64,000 nucleotides of DNA from Roridomyces roridus (GCA_029378245.1 JARKIF010000018.1:496001-560000); one strand, 5' to 3'. Shown: positions 35,943 through 50,331, numbered from the stretch's first letter. The notes: generated by a model not told the origin, from the letters alone. Numbers and translations: made by a program.

Positions 35943-36256
35943 AGTCCCTGTGAATTGCTTCAGAGTGGTTGGAGATAAAGGAAGATGGCGCACGGGTACC
36001 TCGAGTAACGCAAGTAAAAAGGGGAGTGGTTTCGGCACAAAGTTGGCGGCCCGTCGACACTTTGCCGATTTGATCTCTGACAGTGACACAATTTGTTTCC
36101 TTCAATCCTTGTTCAACGTTCAATCCTGCCTCATCCTCATTCGAGTCATACCACCCTTGATAATGAAGAAGCTAGCTCAACGGCTGCGATCCTGCTGCGC
36201 TCCACAGTCGGCGTACTTCGAGCATGGCTGCGCCCGCAATCGGCGTAGTTCCTCCG

Positions 36257-36264
36257 TATAAAAG
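36257..36264 (+). promoter_or_regulatory. TATA box of the VIT-VWA gene
   Basis: TATAAAAG lies 30 nt before the ATG at 36295. The spacing implies a very short 5' leader, unless transcription starts further upstream. Confidence 0.6.
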
Positions 36265-36294
36265 GAGCCACGGTGGTGCACAGTCCTCACCACC

Positions 36295-38994
36295 ATGTCT
36301 GCCCAATTATTCGGCCTGTACTACTACTACTCGGAAAGAAGAGTCCGGTCGACGCTCCCCCTCCTCAACGTTCGCGTCGATGCGAGCATCAAAGAAGTCG
36401 CCGCACAAGTCAAGCTCGTGCAGACGTTCGGCAACGACGCAAACCACCCGATCGAGGCCTTTTACTCGTTTCCTATTCCTGCCAGAGCCGCGGTATGCAG
36501 CTTCGCCATGATCAAGCAGGATGGGACACGTGTCAATGGACGCGTGCAAGAACGTGGCGAGGCGCGACGGACGTATACGAACGCGATTCGTCAGGGACAG
36601 CAGGCGTCTTTGGTGGAACAGCAGCATCCAGATGGTGAATATTACGTTGATATCCGATATTTCTTCTAATCTACGTGCAGTCTTCCACATTGCCGTAGGG
36701 AACATTCCCTCCAAGGAGCAGGTCAAGGTCGAGCTCGTTTATGCCACCGAGCTCGCTGAGGACGAAGAGAACGACAGCATTCGTTTCCATCTTCCCACAT
36801 GCATCGGCACCCGCTATGGTCAAACGCCAAAGTTGATGCTAAGTTTCATCAGAAATCCCTTTTCCAATCCCTTTTACACTTCAAACAATGCCTTTCTCGA
36901 CCTCTCCGTCCGCGTTGAGACCATAGCTCCCATCTCCAAAATCGGGTGCCCATCGCACACGGTTTCCACGGAACTCGGCCCCGATCCGACTCTTCCCAAT
37001 TTCAAACAGCTTCCCTTCTCCCACTACGCTCGTGTATCATTGTCCTCCGAATCTGCCCTCGACAAGGACTTTGTTCTCGCTATCAAATCCGCAGGTCTAG
37101 ACGCTCCGCGCTGTGTCGCAGAGGTCCACCCCTCGCATGACACCGTAGCCGTTGGCCTGACCCTCGTACCGCGCTTTACGCTTCCCGACATCGCGCGTCA
37201 AGAATACATCATTCTTGTTGACCGGAGTGGCTCGATGGAAGGCGCTCGGATGACAGCAGCGCGCCGAGCCCTCGTCGTCATGCTCCACAGTCTTCCCGTC
37301 AAGGACTGTCTATTCCAGATCATGTCTTTTGGCGCGGGGTGCTCGGCCCTCTGGGCCCGCGGCAGCAAGCCGTACAACCAAGAGATGCTAGACAAGGCAA
37401 CTGCTCATGTAGATGGAATGCGCGCAAACTACGGAGGCACGGAAATGCGGAACGCCTTGCAGCAATGTTTCGCAGCGCAGACCAGTGGGCGACCCACGAG
37501 CGTGTTGGTGCTAACCGATGGCGAGGCCTGGGATCTCGAAGCGGTCCTGGACACTGTCAAGAACGCCGTTGCTGCTGCACCAGACGACGCGCCCTTGAGG
37601 GTTTCCGTTCTCGGGATTGGGGATGTCGTGTCGACAGCCATGTGCGAGGGCATCGCAAGGGTTGGGAACGGAGCGTGCGTCATCGTGGGAGAAAACGAGA
37701 CGAGCTTTACGGGCAAGATTGCCAGGCTTTTGAAGGCTGCCAAGACCCCACTTGTCTCCAATATATCGGTTGATTGGGGCCGCCCTGTCGACGCGGTCAA
37801 AATCCCCGAGTCCGAAGAGTTTGAGATGGTCGACAAGGAGCACAAGGCGTCTTTGAATATATTTGACGAAAGTGTTGATCCCACTCGCACTGACGAGGTG
37901 CAAGTTCCATCTGCTCCTCCAATCGTGTTGCCTCCTCCCTCAGCGGTGCAACAATCGCCATTCAAGATCCGAAACCTCTTCCCTGGAACGCGATTGAATA
38001 TATGCGCCATTTTACAAGGTACCGTTCCCAGTCTCATTCGATATTCTTCTAAACCTCGGTATCAGGTCGCCAGATCCCAGATTCCGTCGTCCTTCGTGGA
38101 TCTACTCCAGATGGCGCGACAATCGAACTCCCGATTCCAATAACACCGAGCCGCCTTCCCGAGGACCCAAGCATTCCACCGGCAATTCACGCCCTGGCTG
38201 CACGCAAGATCATTCAAGACCTCGAAGATAGGCAACACGAATTGATCCCGTCCATCGAGAACCCGGATGACACGGACCTCCTGGCACGTACGGTCAAGGC
38301 GAGTGTCATCAGAATGGGCACCACGTACTCTATCGCGTCGTCGCATACGTCGTTTGTCGCGGTAGATGAAGTCGGGCCGATACTGGTTGTAGAGCAAAGC
38401 GCAATGTTAGTAGCGGATGCGCCCCCTTCACCCCCTCCTCCGTCCGCGCCGGCTGCGGGAGCGCCGCCGTCGCGGGCTGCAGCACCCGCATCACCTCGCC
38501 GTGGTCGTCCTGCTCCCGCCTTCCAGGTGTTGCCTGCTCAATGTACCATCGCCGAACAGAATTTGTGCGACGAGGCACATGACTGGGAGGGCATTGGGGA
38601 AACAACGAATGATGAGGATTCTGAAGAGAGGATGAGCTTAGCCCGCCGTCTCTTTCAGCCAGTGACAAACAAGGCGGTAGCCTCTCCTCCAGATCACGAC
38701 CCAATCGAGGCGCTCGCGCGTCTACAGTCGTTTGATGGTCGATTCTCTACAGCTGTTTTCGCGCTGGTGAATCCGGCGTTGGACCTTCAAGGGCTCCGTG
38801 CGTTGTTCCCGACGGGCTCTACGGACGTGCTGGTAGCTACTGTGTTAGCGATGGCGTTTCTCGTGAGGAAGTTTGGGGCAGAGAGGGAGGCGTGGCAGGC
38901 TATTTACGAGAAAGGGAAGGAGTATGCCAGGGATGCGTTGGGTGTCGTTGAGGTGGAGGTCTTGGAGAAGAAGGTCCAAGGATTGATTGCGTAA
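36295..38994 (+). CDS. VIT and von Willebrand A domain protein
   Basis: Three exons by my reading, with introns near 36637-36680 and 38018-38066 (GTACCGTTCC to TATCAG). An N-terminal VIT domain (about residues 1-150; VKLVQTFGNDANHPIEAFYSF, VFHIAVGNIP) is followed by a VWA domain from about residue 280, with a full MIDAS: DRSGSM, GGTEM and LTDGE. A Pro-rich spacer (PPSPPPPSAP) and a helical C-terminal part (FQPVTNKA, LVRKFGAEREAWQAIYEKG) complete it. Similar to PARP4/inter-alpha-trypsin-inhibitor-like proteins common in basidiomycetes, with no PARP part. Probably an intracellular scaffold binding ligands through metal; its partner is unknown. Confidence 0.85.
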
Positions 38995-39028
38995 GCTAGG
39001 GGGTACATAATACTCAGTTGCTACCACC

Positions 39029-40280
39029 ATGTCCCCTCCAGGCCAACTGCGCATCTGCGCCCTTCTCGGCACGCCGCCCGGGAAACTAAAACATATCAAC
39101 GAAAACCTAACCTTCATCGCCGACTTTATCGTCTCTTACCATCTCCTGCGGAAGCTCTGTCGCCCCAGTCGCCACCAAATCTGGAGCACTCAACTTGACT
39201 TGTACAGCACGTTTGAGAAGCTACGAGACAAGATACCTATGCCGAACTTGTTCCTCAGCGGCCCTAGCCCCTCCGACCACTTTGAAATCCCGATAGAAGA
39301 AGAATCGCTCGGTTCTTTTCCGGGGTGGTATAGAGAAATGCCTGGCGGCAAAGTCCTCAAGCTGGATTTCCTTCGTCGCATCAAGATGTTCGCCAAGTCT
39401 ACTTCGTCGGAGGACCAAATCCTGGTCATTATCTTTGGACGGAGCGATGGGACGCGCGTGGAATGCGGTGCGACGGGGAAGGGGGATCCTGTCTGGTTGG
39501 AGTTGGCGCAGGTGGACCGTATGTTGAAGAAAGCAACGGCCCGCGTGAAAGTTATAACTGGGGCATGCTTTTCGGCAGCTTGGCACCGTCTAGGCCTCGA
39601 CTCCTGCGCTGGGGATCTCGTCACAGCTCTAGGACGTTGTGATCTTCTTCCAGACCCGACGGAATTTCAAGTGCAGCTGTCGAACCCGAACGCGTTGGAT
39701 GATGATGAGAGAGGACGAATTTTTCTATGTTGAAGATGACTTCTCTGTGGAAGATGAGCTGGCATCCACCGAAGAAGAAGAGGAAGAGCAGGTCGCTGCG
39801 CTTGACGAGGCTGAAATGGCGGAGCTGGATGCATACGCCGCGCTATGGGACCAGAAGATGCGGGCACTGATGGAGGTGGTGACGGTCGCATATTACCCCA
39901 TGCGAAGCTGCGTCAGGGCCCACCAGACGCGGTCACTCGACAACAAACGGTCAGCGGCGCTCTTACGCGTTTTCAGGACCCGTGGTGCAGCAGACGATCT
40001 GGCGCAAGAGCTCGCGGAAGAGGCGGGGATAGTGCATCCAGGCGTGCATTGCCGAGATTTCCCGGAGGGCGACGAGCCGCCGCCGTGTATGGGATTAGAA
40101 TGGGAAAAAGGTGTGCGATGGGGTGAGGCGCTGTTGCCGCGAGATGAGCGCGAGGTCGACCCTTTTGAGCGAAGGTACAGGCGAGCCGGCCATTGGTTGT
40201 TCTACACTTGGTCACAGAGCGGCGCACCGGTGAGTGTGCTGAACGAGATGCTCGAACAAGTCGGTGGTGGAGTAGATTAA
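39029..40280 (+). pseudogene. Caspase-like paralog 1, frameshifted
   Basis: Residues 1-225 follow the intact neighbour at 40391 (RICALLGTPPGKLKHINENL; VECGATGKGDPVWLELAQV; VITGACFSAAWH), then run into a stop at 39733. The rest of the family (EDEFFYVEDDFSVEDE..., ending LEQVGGGVD at 40280) continues in another frame from about 39700. One single-base change in or near the GAT/GAG run at 39690-39712 would explain it; too little sequence separates the frames for an intron. The Cys of the GAC[FY]S motif is present, but the usual His-Gly strand end reads FGRSDG. Either a pseudogene, a two-frame gene or a sequencing error. Confidence 0.65.
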
Positions 40281-40313
40281 ACGCATTGGTTGAATAAAGA
40301 CAGGGCGAACCAG

Positions 40314-40325
40314 TATTTATAAATA
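40314..40325 (+). promoter_or_regulatory. Palindromic TATA-like element
   Basis: TATTTATAAATA lies 65 nt before the ATG of the intact caspase-like gene, just after the stop of the frameshifted paralog. Its position fits a core promoter, but this is only a sequence match. Confidence 0.4.
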
Positions 40326-40390
40326 CAAGCTTCGACTCTGTCGCGGTAGTAGTAAGTTAGACAGGGGTACACACCTTTCCCTTCCCCTCC

Positions 40391-41662
40391 ATGTCTGGCC
40401 ACCTGTATATCGGCGCCTTGCTCGGCACACCGCCCGGGAACCTGACCCATATCAACGAAAACCTCGTCTTCATCGCTGACTTCCTGTTCGCCATCCACGT
40501 TCTGACAAAACGATCGTGCGACCAAATCTGGCCGACTCAGATAGACTTGAACACGACTCTGTGGAAACTGCGAGAAAGGATGTCAGCTTCGGAGAATATG
40601 CTCCTAGAAGGACCAGGCCAATCCGACCGGTTTGAAGTACCGATGCCGCGTGAGCCATATACGCTGGGGGGCGGTCCTTCATGGCACAGGCAATGTTTTA
40701 CTGCCATCTCTCTCAAAAGGACTTTTCTCTCTCGTATCAAGCGGTATGCCAAGTCGGCGTCACCCAACGACATCATCCTCATCATCCTCTTTGGGCGCTG
40801 CGAGGGAACTCGGGTGGAATGTGGTGCGACGAGTAAGGGGCAGCCTGTTTGGCTGGAGTTGGCGCAGGTGCAACGCATGCTGAAGAAAGCCACCGCACGC
40901 GTCAAGATTATACACGGGGCCTGCTTTGCTGGAGCTTGGCACACTTTAGGGCTCGAGTCCAAACCGAACTTGGAACTCATCACAGCTCTCAGCGAATACG
41001 GCCCGCTCCCAACGCCGTCGGAATACAAAGCTCGGTTCCTGGGAAGTTCAAGCACGGAATGCCCCTTGGATGAAGAAGAGTTTGATTATGGATTCTTCTC
41101 CGACGAGTCGGATGACGAGCTGCCATCTACGGAAGAGGAGGAAGAAGTCGAGAGCCTTGACGAGGTGGAACTCGCGATGCTGGATGCATATGGGGCAATA
41201 TGGGAGCGCAGGACGCGGCCAAGCGGCGACCTCGCGCATCACAGCCACCGTGTTACTCGAAGCGCCATCGAACAGCATCGGGAGGGGAGGTTCAACAACA
41301 AGAAAACGGCAGCCCTCTTGCGTCTATTCAATGCTCGAGCAGCGGCAGATGAGATCGCACAAGAGCTGGCCGATGAGGCTGGGATCGCCCACCCAGCTCT
41401 GCCATGTACGGAGTTTCGGGAAGTATACGCACTCGAGCTCTTGCCGTGCCAGGGAGTGGTTTGGGACAAGGTATACTGGGGGACACAGTTGGAACCAGTG
41501 GATGACCGTGAGATTGACAGGCTCGGGAGACGGTACATGAAAGCGAGCCAGTGGTTGTTCTGGACTTGGTCGAGGAGTAAAGAACCGGTGAGTATGCTGG
41601 AGAAGATGCTCGAACAAGTTGGCGGCAGGCTACATTGTGATAGTGAATGTGAATCAGAATAA
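40391..41662 (+). CDS. Caspase-like fold protein, intact paralog 2
   Basis: 423 residues, no introns. The N-terminal half shows a caspase-like order: a first strand (LYIGALLGTPPGNL), a helical insert, a second strand (DIILIILFGRCEG), then WLELAQVQRMLKKATARVKIIHGACFAGAWH, where ACF[AS][GA] sits where clan CD proteases carry the catalytic Cys. The residue pair that would be His-Gly is Gly-Arg here, so the dyad looks incomplete. An acidic stretch (ELPSTEEEEEVESLDEVEL, about residues 235-260) leads to a helical C-terminal half with conserved WLFWTWS and MLEQVGG. I recall similar caspase-like proteins in Ceratobasidiaceae. Probably a pseudoenzyme; no database check was possible. Confidence 0.55.
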   Translation: MSGHLYIGALLGTPPGNLTHINENLVFIADFLFAIHVLTKRSCDQIWPTQIDLNTTLWKLRERMSASENMLLEGPGQSDRFEVPMPREPYTLGGGPSWHRQCFTAISLKRTFLSRIKRYAKSASPNDIILIILFGRCEGTRVECGATSKGQPVWLELAQVQRMLKKATARVKIIHGACFAGAWHTLGLESKPNLELITALSEYGPLPTPSEYKARFLGSSSTECPLDEEEFDYGFFSDESDDELPSTEEEEEVESLDEVELAMLDAYGAIWERRTRPSGDLAHHSHRVTRSAIEQHREGRFNNKKTAALLRLFNARAAADEIAQELADEAGIAHPALPCTEFREVYALELLPCQGVVWDKVYWGTQLEPVDDREIDRLGRRYMKASQWLFWTWSRSKEPVSMLEKMLEQVGGRLHCDSECESE

Positions 41663-41775
41663 TGTTGCTGCGTAAACCTGTGGTGCTGCGCCTGCATGCT
41701 GCGACTTGGAAATAAAAGAAGGGAGACTCGAGTGTACAGCCACATCTCATCTCTTCTCTTCTTCGTTACCTCATC

Positions 41776-44077
41776 ATGGAGGCCCTCAAACTGCAAAGAA
41801 AGTATCCGGAAGTGACTCGCGATGAGATGTTCGATCTCATAAATCGGTTCAAGTGCGTCAAATGCCCCGACCAGCGGCCCAAGTGGCTGAGAAACTCGCA
41901 GCGCGATCAATACCGATACACCAGGACGCGTCGACAAGGCTTCTGTTCTTCAAACTCTCCAGGCCAGCGGCCAGTCCTATGACCTTGCACGTGAAACTCT
42001 CAAGAAGGTCAGCGTGGATGCAAGTGGCAAGGTCGAGCTCGAGGATTGGGTCGAGGTGAGTGATACCCATTGCATATCCATCGTCGCCTTCTCATCCCTC
42101 TTTGCAGCTGCATGTGAAGCTCCGAACCGAGCAGTCGTCACTGCCAACCAAGGCCGGAAAGGTCACCGTTCAGGGCTCCAACGCCAACGTTAGCCACACG
42201 ATCAACGAGGACGAGCGAACTGAATTCACGAACCACATCAATAGCGTAGGATTCTATTCACCATCGTCGCATGCATCTTAAACATTCACTCTAGGTTATC
42301 GAGAATGACCCAGACGTCAGCTCGCGCTTCCCCATCCCGACCACGACGATGCAGATCTTCGAGGAATGCAAAGACGGACTGATTCTTTGCAAGCTGATCA
42401 ACGACTCGGTCCCTGACACCATCGACACCCGTGTCCTCAACAAACCCTCTCCCCGGAAACCGCTCAACAACTTCCAAATCACGGAAAACAACAACATTGT
42501 CATCACATCCGCCAAGGGTATTGGTTGCTCCGTCGTCAACATTGGCTCCACAGATCTTGCCGAGGGTCGCGAGCATCTTATCCTTGGTCTCATCTGGCAA
42601 GTCATCCGTCGCGGTCTCCTCGCTCAGGTCGACATCAAACTCCATCCCGAGCTGTACCGACTATGCGAGGATGGTGAAACAATCGAGGATCTGCTTCGAT
42701 TGACTCCGGACCAGATTCTGTTGCGGTGGTTTAACTTCCATCTCAAAGCAGCCGGCTGGAAGCGTCGGTCCGTAGTTTTTACCTCACAGTCACAGTTGGC
42801 TGACACCCTGCTAGCGTCAACAACTTTAGCCGTGATGTTCAAGACGGCGAGAACTACACCGTGTTGCTCAACCAACTCAAACCCGACCAGTGCTCCCTTG
42901 CTCCACTCAAGACGCCCGACCTCCGCACGCGCGCAGAGCAGGTTTTGCAGAACGCGGCAGCCATCAACTGCCGCCGCTTCCTCACGCCGTCTTCGCTGGT
43001 TTCGGGCAACCCCCGGCTGAATCTCGCGTTTGTAGCGAACCTCTTCAACACTCACCCGGGTCTGGAGCCGCTCGACGAGCAAGAAGCCAAGGACTACGGC
43101 GCCATAGAGGACTTTGATGCCGAGGGCGAGCGCGAGGCGCGTGTGTTCACTCTCTGGCTCAACTCCCTCGGTGTCGAGCCCGGCGTGTTCAACCTGTTCG
43201 AGAATCTGAAGGACGGATTGATCCTGCTACAAGCATTCGACAAGATCTTGCCCGGGAGCGTGATCTGGCGACGGGTGTCGAAGCCCAAGGGCGGTGCTTC
43301 TGCCGAGCCTGTGTCTTACGCGAGCGGTGGAGCTGGTGGGGACGACGATGAGGGTGCCGACATTGGCGTAACGCCAAATCAGAGCCAGCTTTCGCGCTTC
43401 AAGGCAGTCGAGAACACCAACTACGTTGTCGACCTCGGCAAGACGAACGGGATGAGTTTGGTCGGGATACAAGGCGCCGATATCACGGATGGCTCCAAGA
43501 CGCTCGTGCTCGGTCTTGTCTGGCAGCTGATGCGGTCGGTTCCGTCCGTGTGCGCCCATACGTTATGATACTGACCAGCGCTAGGATGAACATCGTCCAA
43601 ACCCTGACACAGCTCTCCAAGACGGGTGGTGGGCGACCTATCAGCGACACGGAGATGCTCAAGTGGGCAAACACTACCGCCCACTCGTCTCGGCCCATCA
43701 GGTCCTTCAAGGACCCCTCCATCACCACCGGGCTCTTCTTCCTCGACCTACTCGAAGCCATCCGGCCTGGGATAGTCGACCCCCAATTGATCCTCAACGT
43801 GAGCCAGAACGGGGACTACGAGGACCGTAGGCAGAATGGTTTGTCTCGAGTCCTTGAACAAGTCATTCATTGATACTAAATCACCGGGTGTACAGCCAAA
43901 CTTGCCATCTCAATTGCGCGAAAGATGAATGCCCTCATCTTCTTGGTCCCGGAGGATATTGTCGACGTGCGGCCGCGTCTTGTGCGTCAATTGAGTTTCT
44001 ATTCATCCCCGCTTCGCTGAAACATTCCTTAGATCCTCACTTTTGTCGGTAGTTTGATGAGTATCGCTCAACAGTAA
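41776..44077 (+). CDS. SAC6: Fimbrin/plastin actin-bundling protein
   Basis: About nine exons join in phase. Start MEALKLQRKYPEVTRDEMFDLINRF, an EF-hand-like region (NAINTDTPGRVDKASV... to VDASGKVELEDWVE), then four calponin-homology domains in two actin-binding pairs: CH1 with FEECKDGLILCKLINDSVPDT, CH2 with LLRWFNFHLKAAGW and LNLAFVANLFNTHPG, CH3 with ARVFTLWLNSLGVEP and YVVDLGKTNGMSL, CH4 with ISDTEMLKWAN and LAISIARKMNALIFLVPEDIVDVRPRL, ending ILTFVGSLMSIAQQ at 44077. The first intron (donor GTGCGT near 41853) is needed to reach the family text. It cross-links actin in cables and endocytic patches. Intact and full length. Confidence 0.93.
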
Positions 44078-45091
44078 ATTGAGGATGTAAATATGCATGG
44101 GACAGGACTCTCGAAAAATAATAAATGTACAGCTAGTGTTTTGTATGCTATGTAGCATTTGACTGAAGTACGGAAGAGTACGGATTTCTGGATGAGGATC
44201 CGAGGTCGAGCACGTGCCCGTTTACAACTTGAAGCTGACGCAAATCCGGGAACTCCATTTCCATGTCTGTTCCGTGTGGTGCGTAGCGCCCTTGACCTTG
44301 AACCTTTCGAGTTTGGGGCTAGTCCTAGTTGAAGAGATGGTTTCGCGGCACGCTTGACGCCAGTGCTAACTGGGACCGCTGTCGGCTTTGGGCGCCGGTG
44401 ACGAAAATCCCGTCTTGCCCGACCCCGATCTTACTTTGGTCTTACCTCCTTCAATCTCTCGGTCTCTCGGTGCTCCATGCGGTTGCGCAGACAGAGGTAT
44501 GAAGCGGACTCGGAAGTTTTATTCTTTCACTGCAGCATGTGCCCCAAACTTTGCCGACTTGGAACCCAATTTGTCGTCTTTAGGATCGGCGCTCAGCAGC
44601 TTACACCACAATTGAAGACTTTACCTCATCCCTTCTCTGAATGCCCGCCGCTGTCGTGTCTCCGACCGCTGACTTTTTTTCATTATACCTGGAACAAACT
44701 AGTCTATGGAGAAAATGAAATGAAGACATGGACAAAAGCTCAGTTGTCGGCCGCAAAATCAAATCAGTCAGATTAAGACAAGACTTAGGTATTTCACTCG
44801 GCTGGCAACTTTTCTCCATTTCTCCTCAACGCCGCCGCACATACAGGGATACTTCACACTCTCTCCCGAAATAATATGTCCTTGCTTGACGGATTTGATT
44901 CGGCAAGCAACGGCGTCTGACATCCAGCGGGCCCGCGCGCACTTTTGGCGGTGCCTGTATACCACTCACTCCGTCGCTCCATGGCCTAACCAATTCAGCA
45001 AGCGACTCGCAATACATTCGGATCTCCTACTGTATCGATAAGGGCAACCTAACCATTCGAAGAATGAGCGTCGTTTCACTACGCAAAAGAA
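44078..45091. other. Intergenic, no gene recognised
   Basis: About 1 kb between fimbrin and the halogenase. Short open frames on both strands lack family resemblance. It carries the fimbrin 3' flank and the upstream region of the halogenase. Confidence 0.5.
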
Positions 45092-47329
<2,238 letters not shown>

Positions 47330-47560
47330 AAAAGAATAGATATCGTGTAAATGTAATTTGTACCACCACCATGTCGGCCTTGTTTTATTTATCGAAAATC
47401 TCTCCCATTCGCTCATGTACATCCAAAGCAAAAAGATTAGAGCCAACTAGGGCGAAAGGACGCCATCTAGGACGATACTCTACAGGAACTAGCCCGGGTA
47501 GTATACCATAACATACAAATCATCACTCATGCGTAACTCCTTCCCTCATCCGTAGTGAAA

Positions 47561-49512
47561 TCATTGCAAAGGCTTGCCCTTCTTCTCAGACTTGCCAGCG
47601 GTGGCAGCCGCGGGCGTGAAGGCACCAGAAGCACCGGAAGCGCCGGCAGCACCGGCCGCGGCACCTTGAGCGGCAGCAGCCGGGGAAGATGCGGCGGCGG
47701 CGGCAGCAGATGAAGAGGTGGCAGCTTCAGACGAGCTGGCTACGACAGCGCCCTTGCCGGCATTTCCAGCCTTGCCAGTCGACGCAGGAACGGCGGCGGC
47801 GGGCGAGGAAGCTACAGCGGCAGGAGCAGAGGACGAAGCAGCGACAGCGCCTTTGCCACCCTTGCCAGTCACAGCGGTCGCAGAAGCGGGTGCAGCGGAG
47901 AAGGTGGATTCAGCGGCATCAGACGACGTGGCGGCGACGGCGACAGTAGCGGTGTCGACGGAAGCTACAAATCAGATAATCAATATTGGTCAGGTGACAT
48001 GGTATAAAATCGCTCACCAGAACTTGAAGCAACAGCGGCGGCGACACCCTTGCCACCCTTACCACCCTGTGCAGCCTGAGCAGCACCAGCGTTTCCGGCG
48101 TTTCCGGCGGTAGCAGCAGCGGCTCCGGCTCCAGTAGCGGCGGCTGCAGCTCCAGCAGCCGGCTGGCCATCCTCGGTCACCGTCTGAAAAACAGTCAATA
48201 AATCAAGCCCCCACATCCAACTGCCAACGCACCATGTAGATAACATCATCAACAATACCGTGTTGCGCGACAGCGACAATGACAGGCTGATGGGTGGACG
48301 AGGACATGATCGTGCCCATGCGGTACACACCAGCAGCAAGACCAGCAGTGACGGGAACCGTCACTTGACCGTTGCCATCCGCAGCATCGTCTATCCGGAG
48401 GGATCAGCTTCTGGCCGCAGGCAGAGAAGAGCAGAAAACGTACCAACACCCTTGAAGAAGGCAAACTTGAGCGGGTCGGTGACCTGGGTCGTGTCAAGCG
48501 AGTCGATCTGCTCAATGACGATGTGGGTGTGGCCGATGATCTGGCCTTGCGCGTTCAGGCTCTGAGGGTTGGCATAGTACGTCTCGGTGGCGGCGGTGAA
48601 CGTTCCAAGCTGGATGTTCTTGACTGCAAGCACAACGTTGAAGGCGGTGTTGGCTTTGATGGTCCCAAAGTTCGTGGGGGTCTCTGTTCGATGCTTTAAG
48701 CGTCGGCAATCGAAGAAAAAAGTGTATACTTACGGAACTTGCTCGAGGGGACGTTGGCGATCGAGGGGATATTGCCAATGGGAATTGGGTTGCAAGAGCC
48801 GCCAGTCAGCTGGAGACCGTTCGTAATGGGCACTTGCGGCAGTCCAAGCGAGCAAATGTTGGCAAAGTTGTTCTTGGAAACCGCAGCTGAAGCCTGGCCG
48901 GCAACAGGCGGTTCCTGGCCGGTTCCGGTGGTCTGAATGATATTGGGGTCAAGGTTCAACGAGGACTGGAGGTCGTCTGATTGGGTTGGCGTCAGAAACT
49001 TGGTGTTTTAAAAGGAAATATCGCTTACCTGCTGCCGCGTTGCCGGCACCTGCGTTGTTCCCTCCACCGGCAGCAAGTACCTGAGAGGTGGTCGCAGGGG
49101 GAGTGGCGGCGGCGGTGGTAGTGGTACCCTTGTTGCCGCCCTTTCCAGCCGAGCCCTTGCCGGTGCCCTTGCTTCCGGTCGTGCCCTTGCTCCCAGTCGA
49201 GCCCGTGTTGCTCCCAGTCGAGCCCTTGCTTCCAGTTGCGGCCTTGGTCGCGGTAGCGGGGGCGGCAGTGACGACAACGGCGTTGTTACCAGTGGCAGCA
49301 CCAGTGGCCTTGGCGGTCACCGTGACGGTGGAGATAACGGTGGAGACGGTCTAGGAGAGAGGGATAAGATGTGAGAAAGAGATCCAAAACGAATTACGCA
49401 CATCGCAGACGGCATTATTCTGATTCTGTTGGCCACGTAGCGGGACAGCCTGAGCAGAGAAGGTCGTAACGGTGAGGAGGAAAAGAGTGAGGAAAGTTGA
49501 TTTGTTGAACAT
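47561..49512 (-). CDS. Secreted Ala/Gly/Ser-rich protein with conserved core
   Basis: Signal peptide MFNKSTFLTLFLLTVTTFSAQA, then a low-complexity Thr/Gly/Lys/Ala region (SKGSTGSNTGS repeats), a conserved globular core (SKNNFANICSLGLP; FGTIKANTAFNVVLAVKNIQLGTF; GHTHIVIEQIDSL; DPLKFAFFKGVDDAADGNG; YRMGTIMSSSTHQPVIVAVAQHG), and a long Ala/Ser/Gly-rich tail ending KKGKPLQ at 47561. Five or so introns. From memory, this core is common in fungal secreted proteins that databases sometimes mislabel as ribosomal protein S17; the role is unknown, probably wall-associated. A TATA box lies about 140 nt upstream. Convergent with the halogenase, 231 nt between stops. Confidence 0.75.
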
Positions 49513-49650
49513 GGTGAAAATATGAACTGGTTTAAAAAAGAAAGAAAGTGCCTGGAGAGCTTGGAGACACCAGTGTCGGCGAACGGGATGCACTAGGCAG
49601 AGACGAAAGGGAGGAGGGAACAGGTGAAACGCTTGACAAGAACCTCGTGC

Positions 49651-49657
49651 CTTTATA
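49651..49657 (-). promoter_or_regulatory. TATA box of the secreted protein gene
   Basis: On the minus strand TATAAAG lies about 140 nt before the ATG at 49512, a normal distance for a fungal core promoter with a moderate leader. Confidence 0.45.
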
Positions 49658-50331
49658 AGTAATCATGGTTGTTGATTGATCGTCAAAGCAACAGGCACAA
49701 TGTTCTCCTCCACCTCCGAGAGTCGGTAGCCCCGGTCCATCCCCGGAATTCCATCGTCCTGGAACTTTGCATCGCACGTCTCCAGACACTGAGACAGCTA
49801 CACATGAGCAGAGCATCGCCTTGTAGAACAGCATCATCTCTTTTGCCAAGACTTTCCTTGATTTTCGCATGATTTTCCCATCCAACCACCTCTGCAAATA
49901 GCCCTGCGGCAGATTATGTCCCACGGGCGCTGGTATGTGCGTTTTACAGCAAGGAGCGCTCAGGAATGTAGTCGTCCCCTAACTGATGCCGTTCCGCTTC
50001 GTATCATGTTTGAAGTTTGAGCCGTCTGACCCCGAGGCTGTCCCGACTCCCTAGCTTCCCGGAACCTGGAACGAGACATTCGACTCGCTGGCGACTTGGC
50101 AATTTGTATCGCCTTTTATTCCTTGGGCTAATCAGTACTCACCAACGGAATGCAGCGCGTTACTGCGGGGCTACCCATGGCATCAACTTCAAACTTCAAA
50201 CTTGATTGAACGTCCTCAGCGTCCCGCCTATCAAAATTTGGTCGGGTTGCTACTAGCGCCCGGTGCTTCTTTCTTCCTTACCCACCGCCGAGTGCGCGAC
50301 TCTTTGCTGAGGTAGCGCGTTTGCGCCTACC
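49658..50331. other. Intergenic, upstream of first membrane protein gene
   Basis: About 670 nt without a recognised gene. Its last part (about 50240-50331, CTTACCCACCGCC...GTGCGCGACTC) is closely matched upstream of the second copy at about 52920-53003, so the duplicated unit includes the promoter-proximal region. Confidence 0.55.

Noticed and set aside
36307..38037. Minus-strand open frames within the VIT-VWA gene
   Set aside because: They are antisense shadows of a GC-rich coding sequence with clear VIT and VWA motifs on the plus strand.
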